DNA of 64,000 bases, taken from the NCBI GenBank assembly GCA_016201405.1, contig JACQCZ010000001.1, forward strand, positions 72,432 through 136,431. Direction: 5' to 3'. A program made the position numbers and the translations under genes. Under the pieces are notes generated by a model, which saw only the letters and a list, made by a program, of their open reading frames with translations, did not search any database and was not told the origin of the DNA. Shown piece after piece: positions 57,949-64,000 of the stretch (its first letter is position 1; each line of letters begins with the position of its first letter). This DNA is from Candidatus Acetothermia bacterium. Lineage in GTDB: Bacteria > Bipolaricaulota > Bipolaricaulia > RBG-16-55-9.

Positions 57949-60051
57949 CTATTTCAAAAAATGAACGAGCAACAGGGCGACGATATTCATCACCTTGATC
58001 ATTGGGTTGATCGCTGGACCCGCCGTGTCTTTGTATGGGTCGCCCACGGTGTCGCCTGTGACGGCTGCCTTGTGGGCATCTGATCCCTTGCCGCCCAGAT
58101 TCCCCTCTTCGATGTACTTCTTGCCATTGTCCCAGGCTGCTCCGCCCGTCGTCATCGAGAGGGCTACGAAAAGCCCAGTCACAATCGAGCCGACGAGCAT
58201 TCCGCCCAGTGCCTTGGCTCCGATATCCGGATCGTTCCATCCAAGCGCAACGGCGAGCGCGCCGATTCCGACCATCACAACAGGGCTCAGCACAGGGATG
58301 AGCGCGGGCGCGATCATCGCTTTTTGGGCTGTCGCGGTCACGATCTTGACGCACTGGCCGTAGTCCGGTCTCTCCTTGCCCTTCAAGATTCCGGGCTTCT
58401 CTCTGAACTGGCGTCGCACCTCTTCAATGACCGCGCTTGCTGCCTTCTGGACAGCTTCCATAGCGAGCGAAGCAAACAAGAATGGCAGCGAGCCGCCAAT
58501 AAATAGTCCAATCAAGACCCAAGGATCGGAGAGATCAAATGCAATCTTGTGGGCTATTTCACCAAGCCCTCCACTGCCGAGCTCTTGAGAGAAGGCCGAG
58601 AAGAGCACCAGTGCCGCCAATCCAGCTGAGCCGATGGCATAGCCCTTGGTGACGGCTTTTGTGGTGTTGCCGACGGCATCCAGTGGGTCTGTCACATTGC
58701 GAACCTCTTTGGAGAGCTTGGCCATCTCAGCGATTCCACCGGCGTTATCGGTGATCGGGCCGAAGGCGTCAATCGCCACGACAATCCCTGTCATCGAGAG
58801 CATGGCCACAGCCGCAATGGCAATTCCGTAGAGCCCTGCAAAGGCATAGGCGCCAATGATAGCAACTGAGATCAGCAGAATAGGCAAAAATGTCGAGCGC
58901 ATCCCAACGGCCAATCCGGCGATGATGTTGGTGGCATGGCCTGTCACGGAGGCCTGGGCAATCTTCTTCACGGAGCCAAATTTGCTGGATGTATAGAAGT
59001 CGGTGATAAATACAATTCCAATCGTAACCATGACTCCCAGCAGCGCGCAGATCCAGAGGGAATCTACGGGAATGCCCGAGCCAGCCATCAGCCACTGTGT
59101 GGCCGGATAGAAGGCGGCTACGGCCAGGATCGCCGCAACGAACATCCCGCGGTAGAGCGCACCCATGATGCTCTGATTCTTGGGCAGGCGCACAAAGAAT
59201 GTGCCGATGATCGAGCTGATGATCGAGATGCCACCCAAGAGAAGCGGGAAGACCACAGCATTGTTGAGCACCGAAGGATCAATCCCGGCTTTATTGAGCT
59301 CCAAGAATCCGAGCAGCATTGCGGCCACGGTTGTCACGGCATAAGTCTCAAAGAGGTCAGCGGCCATTCCGGCGTCATCACCGACGTTGTCGCCGACGTT
59401 ATCCGCAATCACGGCTGGATTGCGCGGGTCGTCTTCAGGAATTCCGGCTTCGAGTTTGCCGACCAGATCGGCTCCGGCATCTGCACCTTTTGTGAAGATG
59501 CCGCCACCCAGACGGGCAAAGACGCTGATCAGAGAGCCACCAAATCCCAAGCCGATCAATGCGTCAAGAGCCGATTGGGTATCGACACCAAAGAGACCAC
59601 TCATCGCCCAGAAGAAGATGGTGATGGATAACAAGCCCAATCCCACCACAAAGAGACCTGTGACCGCTCCGCCTTTGAAGGCCACGGAAAGTGCAGTCGC
59701 AAGGCCAGACTTGGCCGCCTCTGCCGTTCTCACATTGGTGCGGACGGCGACAGACATCCCGATAAAGCCTGCCAGCGCTGAGGAGATGGCCCCGATCAAG
59801 AAGCCGACGGCAGTTGTGACACCCAGCGCCACCAAAATGAGGACGAAGATCGCGACGGCAACGATGGCAATGATGGTGTACTGGCGGGTGAGGTAGGCGG
59901 CCGCCCCTTCTTGGATGGCGGCCGCGATCTCTTGCATGCGCTTATCGCCATTGGGCAAGCGCAGCACAGAGAAGGTGAGAATGATTCCGTAGATGACGGC
60001 AGCAAAGCCCCCAACAACCGCCAATAGAGTTACCAATTGAGAAGAGTCCAT
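57949..60051 (-). CDS. hppA: Membrane-bound proton-translocating pyrophosphatase
   Basis: [55 protein letters not shown]. Confidence 0.97.
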   Translation of the reverse strand: MDSSQLVTLLAVVGGFAAVIYGIILTFSVLRLPNGDKRMQEIAAAIQEGAAAYLTRQYTIIAIVAVAIFVLILVALGVTTAVGFLIGAISSALAGFIGMSVAVRTNVRTAEAAKSGLATALSVAFKGGAVTGLFVVGLGLLSITIFFWAMSGLFGVDTQSALDALIGLGFGGSLISVFARLGGGIFTKGADAGADLVGKLEAGIPEDDPRNPAVIADNVGDNVGDDAGMAADLFETYAVTTVAAMLLGFLELNKAGIDPSVLNNAVVFPLLLGGISIISSIIGTFFVRLPKNQSIMGALYRGMFVAAILAVAAFYPATQWLMAGSGIPVDSLWICALLGVMVTIGIVFITDFYTSSKFGSVKKIAQASVTGHATNIIAGLAVGMRSTFLPILLISVAIIGAYAFAGLYGIAIAAVAMLSMTGIVVAIDAFGPITDNAGGIAEMAKLSKEVRNVTDPLDAVGNTTKAVTKGYAIGSAGLAALVLFSAFSQELGSGGLGEIAHKIAFDLSDPWVLIGLFIGGSLPFLFASLAMEAVQKAASAVIEEVRRQFREKPGILKGKERPDYGQCVKIVTATAQKAMIAPALIPVLSPVVMVGIGALAVALGWNDPDIGAKALGGMLVGSIVTGLFVALSMTTGGAAWDNGKKYIEEGNLGGKGSDAHKAAVTGDTVGDPYKDTAGPAINPMIKVMNIVALLLVHFLK

Positions 60052-60167
60052 CCTTTGTCCCCCTTAGTCTATTTCGATGTGGAAACCGGTTGAGTTGTTC
60101 ACACGATTATAGTGAGAGCCAGAATGGGGAACAAATGGAGCTCGGCTTTTGTACACAAGGACCCAAT

Positions 60168-60815
60168 TTAGTCATGAGCCCGTGCCCGTTCGCGAAAGCT
60201 GCGGACCTTGGCGCGGTTTCCACAGCTGGTTCCGCACCACCGCCGGGTGCGATTGTGACTCGTGTCCAGAAAGAGCCAGCCACAGCCGCGATCATCTTCG
60301 CAACGCCCCACTCGCTCCAGATCTTCGGAATTGAGAAGCTCTGCGGCGGAGCGGACCACAGGCCACAAGATCTGCTCTAAGGAATTCTTCGCGTCAGCCC
60401 ATTCCCAGCGGAATTTGCCCCGGTCATAGCCAACACGCAGATGGGAGAGTGATTCTACAAGTGCTTTATTAAAGATCTCAAGGTCACTGGCATCGGGTCT
60501 CTTTTTCATTGTGAAAGCCGAGAAGATTCTGTAAAGCGCCTCACGCAGCTCAATGCTCTTGTTGTAGACTTGAAGAGCCTGCTTTGCGTGGCTCTTCGAA
60601 GCCCGAGACAATTGACTCTTCTCTTCACCTGTGATCAAGCCCACATTCGCGCTCCACGTCAGCACATCGTGATATGAATGGAGCTTTTCTACTGGGTGCT
60701 CGCTGGCGTGCCAGCCCATCGTATTGGCAAAATCGAGACTGAGCTGACCGGCATCCAGGTTTAAGTTTTCTGATCCGCTACCCGTTTTCACAAGACTCCA
60801 CCTTTCAGGTTTCAC
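60168..60815 (-). CDS. CGNR zinc-finger (ABATE) family transcriptional regulator
   Basis: LSLDFANTMGWH; CEDDRGCGWLFLDTSHNRTRRWCGTSCGNRAKVRSFRERAR. Confidence 0.9.
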   Translation of the reverse strand: MKPERWSLVKTGSGSENLNLDAGQLSLDFANTMGWHASEHPVEKLHSYHDVLTWSANVGLITGEEKSQLSRASKSHAKQALQVYNKSIELREALYRIFSAFTMKKRPDASDLEIFNKALVESLSHLRVGYDRGKFRWEWADAKNSLEQILWPVVRSAAELLNSEDLERVGRCEDDRGCGWLFLDTSHNRTRRWCGTSCGNRAKVRSFRERARAHD

Positions 60816-60823
60816 TCAATCCC

Positions 60824-60900
60824 GTAACTATCATAGCGCACTTGACAAGTTACGTCAAGAGTGATATAGTGTAACCATCCAAGCGACAATTAGATGTTAC
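60824..60900. promoter_or_regulatory. Promoter flanked by duplicated GTAAC-N20-GTTAC operator-like repeats
   Basis: TTGACA (60842)-17-TATAGT (60865) toward +; GTAAC-N20-GTTAC at 60824-60853 and 60871-60900. Confidence 0.65.
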
Positions 60901-60930
60901 GTTGCTCTATAAACTGAAAGGGAGATATGC

Positions 60931-61179
60931 ATGTTCAACCCGATCCAAATCGAGATACTCGTGACGCATCATCAAGCGGATCTCTTAAAGTCCGCGCAAG
61001 AGAATCAGCGGCTTCGAATGATGGTTGGCCCAAGAGCAAATCTTATATCTAACGTTTTGCTCCAGATTCGAAGACGTACTGATGAAGTCCTGAAAAGGAG
61101 AGTCTATGTCCAATCAAATCAATCTTTGGCTTATTGCACAGCAGCGGCAAAAGGAGTCACTGGACTTTTGGAGAAATGA
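60931..61179 (+). CDS. Small hypothetical protein divergent from the CGNR regulator
   Basis: SD gggag before ATG; 82 aa; downstream of the TTGACA-TATAGT promoter. Confidence 0.5.
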   Translation: MFNPIQIEILVTHHQADLLKSAQENQRLRMMVGPRANLISNVLLQIRRRTDEVLKRRVYVQSNQSLAYCTAAAKGVTGLLEK

Positions 61180-61339
61180 GAGACTAGCCCGTGAGTGTGC
61201 TCTTCCAGGCACTGATCTGGCGAGTCAGTTTTTGCACTGGACGGGTCAATCCATGATTCGCTGCGGGCTGTGGCTCAAGAGAACTCGCGACCATGCCAGC
61301 GCTGCCACATTCCAAGAGAGAGGAGTCCATCATGTTTGA
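61106..61339 (+). CDS. Small hypothetical protein
   Basis: SD aaaaggagag then ATGTCCAATCAAATC; 77 aa; overlaps the preceding ORF. Confidence 0.5.
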   Translation: MSNQINLWLIAQQRQKESLDFWRNERLARECALPGTDLASQFLHWTGQSMIRCGLWLKRTRDHASAATFQERGVHHV

Positions 61340-61481
61340 CATCTTCTGTCCGGTTGAGAAGTTACGTGTACTTCTCTCCGCCGGCGATATTCTGCGGATT
61401 GAGCGCACTGATAAAGGAATCGAGATTCATTATCGCTGTCCATGCGGTCATGAAGGCATGGTACAGACAGGACGGAAATAG
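61332..61481 (+). CDS. 49-aa small protein with a CPCGH motif
   Basis: MFDIFCPVEKLRVLLSAGDILRIERTDKGIEIHYRCPCGHEGMVQTGRK; gaggag upstream of ATG. Confidence 0.5.
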   Translation: MFDIFCPVEKLRVLLSAGDILRIERTDKGIEIHYRCPCGHEGMVQTGRK

Positions 61482-61531
61482 CTCGTTTAGACTCTAAGGC
61501 TTGAGTGATCATTAAAGAGACAAGACGGGAG

Positions 61532-61607
61532 TGGCGCTCCCACGGGGATTTGAACCCCGGTTTTGGCCTTGAGAGGGCCACGTCCTAGGCCGCTAGACGA
61601 TGGGAGC
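61532..61607 (-). tRNA. tRNA-Glu (CTC)
   Basis: Anticodon loop ctCTCaa; acceptor gctccca/tgggagc; encoded CCA. Confidence 0.95.
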
Positions 61608-61699
61608 GGGATTTCGGCATTATAGTCAATACCCCTGAATCCTTCAAACAGAAAGCAATGTTCTTAAGAGAGATTTTAAAGACCCAACGTGATTCTGCC

Positions 61700-61733
61700 A
61701 AAAAAAGTCAACCGGCCCGAGAGGGCCGGTGAC
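61700..61733 (-). terminator. Intrinsic terminator
   Basis: Minus strand GTCACCGGCCC-TCTC-GGGCCGGTTGAC-TTTTTTT. Confidence 0.85.
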
Positions 61734-61798
61734 TCCGAGGCTCCTCAGTGGCGCCTGAAAGGAGGTTTAGGACCTTTCAGTACTAAGGAGGTTTCTAC

Positions 61799-61942
61799 AT
61801 GTCTAGCAAGTTCATCCTCACTATACTCATCGCCTGGTGGAAATTAAATGACGGCAAGGTGAAAAATCGGTTGAAATTCTCAAATTTGGGAAACCCGCAC
61901 CCCTTGAAGGTGATCTTCATCACCCTGGGCTATTCAATTTGA
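61799..61942 (+). CDS. 47-aa candidate small protein
   Basis: MSSKFILTILIAWWKLNDGKVKNRLKFSNLGNPHPLKVIFITLGYSI; SD AAGGAGG before ATG; hairpin CTGAAAGG/CCTTTCAG just upstream. Confidence 0.4.
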   Translation: MSSKFILTILIAWWKLNDGKVKNRLKFSNLGNPHPLKVIFITLGYSI

Positions 61943-61943
61943 T

Positions 61944-62594
61944 CTATTTGGTGGAGTAGACGACGGAGATTCCAGCCATGCCTACATCACCGCCACAGGT
62001 ATCCGTCTCTTGCTTGTCCAAGCGCCCCAGACTGACATTGACCGCGTCTCCTGAGAGCAGAGAATCAAACTCACCGGCTGTGGGAGTGATCTGGAAGCGC
62101 AGCATGGCCGTCTTGTGGGCATCGGCGGGGGCAGCCACCGTAATCGTAAAGTCAGTCACTTTGAACTCTGTGGAGGCATCCAGCGGGCGGAAGCCGCCAG
62201 AAGCTGAGCCCAAATCCTGCGCCTGCCCCTCACCTGCGCGGTACATGAAGTTGGAGCCAAAGACAAAGTCGCAGTGAGTGTTGGGAGTCTCCCAGAGCAG
62301 CTCAAGGGTCATAGGAGTGTTAGGCACATAATCATTGGGGACTGTAAAGCCAAAGGAGATGTTGGGAACCCCGGCATTGGCAGGGAGGCGCACAGGCGCC
62401 TCAAAGCCGGACATCAAGATGGAAGCGCCGCCATCCAGATGGACGCTATAGGGGTTGATGGAGAGACGGCTGGTATTCTCAGGCGCAGTCTGGTTCTGCC
62501 CCATCAGCGAAAAGCCGCCGTATCCAAGGAGCGAGAGTGCAATAATTCCGACAAAAAGAACCAATATCTTTCTGGAGCTGATCATCTTATGCAT
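61944..62594 (-). CDS. Secreted beta-rich hypothetical protein
   Basis: SD gggaggtc; signal/anchor MHKMISSRKILVLFVGIIALSLLGYGGFSLMG. Confidence 0.7.
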   Translation of the reverse strand: MHKMISSRKILVLFVGIIALSLLGYGGFSLMGQNQTAPENTSRLSINPYSVHLDGGASILMSGFEAPVRLPANAGVPNISFGFTVPNDYVPNTPMTLELLWETPNTHCDFVFGSNFMYRAGEGQAQDLGSASGGFRPLDASTEFKVTDFTITVAAPADAHKTAMLRFQITPTAGEFDSLLSGDAVNVSLGRLDKQETDTCGGDVGMAGISVVYSTK

Positions 62595-62679
62595 GTATGA
62601 CCTCCCATGTGTGATTGCGTACAAGGTACAGAAAGACCCCTCTCTTCTGCCACTTAGAGATCTTGAATTGAGATGATGG

Positions 62680-63759
62680 TCAAAGGGCCATGCGCGGGTC
62701 TACCGCATCGCGCAGCGCGTCTCCTAAAAAGTTGAAGCCCACTACGGCCATAGCCAAAAAGCAGCCGGGGATCAACACCCACGGGTGAAGCTGCAGATCT
62801 GGGATCGACTTCGCCGATTGCAATAACAATCCCCAGCTCACATTTGGCTCTTGCAGGCCAAAGCCGAGAAAGCTGATGGTGCTCTCCAGAACCACGGCAT
62901 TGGCAGCGATCAGCGTCGCAGCCACAATCAGATAGCTCATCGTGTTGGGAATGAGATGCTTCCAGATGATGTGCGCCGAGCTTGCCCCAAAGACTTTTGC
63001 TGCGGCGACATACGATTCTTCACGCAGGCTGAGCACTTGCCCGCGAACGACGCGCGCCACGGGCGCCCAGCCGACCAGGGCAATCGCGGCTACCAGCCCC
63101 CAGAAGCGATACTGCGGCGTCCAGCCAATCGGCACCGCAGCCGTCAGCACGAGCAGAAGCGCCAGCCTAGGCAGAGACATAAACGCCTCGGTAAAGCGCT
63201 GAAGCAGCAAGTCAAGTGCCCCCCCAAAGTAGCCAGAGATTCCGCCCACGAAGACACCAAAGCCGATGCTAAAGAGCGCAACCAGAATTCCCAAAATGAG
63301 CGGGAGTCGCGTCCCAATCAGAATGCGGGAGAAGAGATCACGCCCAAGCTTATCTGTGCCAAACAAGAAGAGACCTGCCGATGAGGCGGTATTGGCAGAG
63401 GTCCCCAACAGATGCAAGTCTGAGCTCCAGATGCCTAGAAATTTATAAGACCAGCTATGAACCCAGAAGTTGATGGGGATCTTGAGGCTGGTGTCTTCTT
63501 TGAATTCAACTTTTGAAGTGAATGGATTGCGAATCTTTTGGCTCCCATATAGAAATGGGCCTGAATCTCCGGTCTCTGGATCAGTCCAGTGAATTTGGGT
63601 GAGCACGGGCGGCGTCGATGAAAAATCGGCGTGAAGCTCATCAGCGGGGTAGGGGCTGAGGAAATCGGCCAGCAGCGCGATCAGCGCCAGTGCAAGCAGA
63701 ACAAAAAAGCCGATCAATCCCAGCCAGGAACTCTTCAGCCTACCCAATAGATTACTCAT
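62680..63759 (-). CDS. ABC transporter permease, DppC/OppC type
   Basis: FGTDKLGRDLFSRILIGTRLPL; VVRGQVLSLREESYVAAAKVFGASSAHIIWKHLIPNTM. Confidence 0.93.
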   Translation of the reverse strand: MSNLLGRLKSSWLGLIGFFVLLALALIALLADFLSPYPADELHADFSSTPPVLTQIHWTDPETGDSGPFLYGSQKIRNPFTSKVEFKEDTSLKIPINFWVHSWSYKFLGIWSSDLHLLGTSANTASSAGLFLFGTDKLGRDLFSRILIGTRLPLILGILVALFSIGFGVFVGGISGYFGGALDLLLQRFTEAFMSLPRLALLLVLTAAVPIGWTPQYRFWGLVAAIALVGWAPVARVVRGQVLSLREESYVAAAKVFGASSAHIIWKHLIPNTMSYLIVAATLIAANAVVLESTISFLGFGLQEPNVSWGLLLQSAKSIPDLQLHPWVLIPGCFLAMAVVGFNFLGDALRDAVDPRMAL

Positions 63760-64000
63760 AGCGAATCTTTGGATCGGACCAGGCTAATAGAATGTCTGAG
63801 ATAAAGTTGCCCACAAAGAGCACGACGCTAAAGAAGATCAATCCCGCCAGCACGACGTATTGATCGCCCCGCCCCAGCGCCTGCCAGAAGGCTCCCTCAA
63901 CAATTGGCAGCTGCAAGATGACCGCGGCGACCAGAGTGCTCTCAAACATCGAGGGGAGCCAGAAGCCCATCAGGCTGAGCACCGGATTGAGTGCATTTCT
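63752..64000 (-). CDS. ABC transporter permease, DppB/OppB type, C-terminal part (runs off the window)
   Basis: QALGRGDQYVVLAGLIFFSVVLFVGNFISDILLAWSDPKIRYE; overlaps the DppC-type gene by 8 nt. Confidence 0.85.
   Translation of the reverse strand, partial: RNALNPVLSLMGFWLPSMFESTLVAAVILQLPIVEGAFWQALGRGDQYVVLAGLIFFSVVLFVGNFISDILLAWSDPKIRYE

Noticed and set aside
58936-59631. Plus-strand 231-aa ORF inside hppA.
   Set aside because: His/Arg/Asp-rich shadow translation opposite a highly conserved gene.
50526-63759. Considered calling the substrate-binding protein (50526) and permeases (62680, 63752) one operon.
   Set aside because: About 10 kb of unrelated genes on both strands separates them; a functional link is plausible but not shown by the sequence.

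Overview
The window is a compact bacterial chromosome segment, probably from an uncultured lineage, with mostly short intergenic gaps. Most of it is housekeeping: mutL, an aspartate aminotransferase, a dihydroorotase-like gene, mnmA, a moaD/moeB-rhodanese pair, lipA with PDH E1/E3 genes, glutamate and acyl-CoA dehydrogenases, a UbiA-type prenyltransferase and a polyprenyl synthase, spoVS, argS, ftsY, coaBC, a histidine kinase/response regulator pair, dnaX-ybaB-recR, a thiolase, pepA, a NatAB-like ABC exporter, hppA and peptide-type ABC transporter genes. Six tRNAs and an SRP RNA were read directly from the sequence. I saw no rRNA, CRISPR array, transposase or prophage. The parts most worth a second look are: (1) a secreted protein made of about nine 27-residue repeats, with a diverged relative elsewhere in the window; (2) a translationally coupled pair of secreted proteins ending in the same EF-hand plus sorting-domain-like module, next to a 32-aa membrane peptide; (3) a membrane regulator with an OmpR-type DNA-binding domain at its C-terminus; (4) a CGNR zinc-finger regulator divergent from a run of tiny ORFs, with a duplicated 33-bp operator-like repeat around a near-consensus promoter; (5) a Y-family polymerase cassette with a perfect palindrome inside its promoter spacer; (6) a PDH cluster with two tandem E1-beta genes and no E2; (7) a MoaD-like gene whose Gly-Gly codons also form the Shine-Dalgarno of the adjacent E1-like gene; (8) a DUF1697 gene interrupted by a single in-frame TAG. 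Family names come from motif recognition only; no database search was run.
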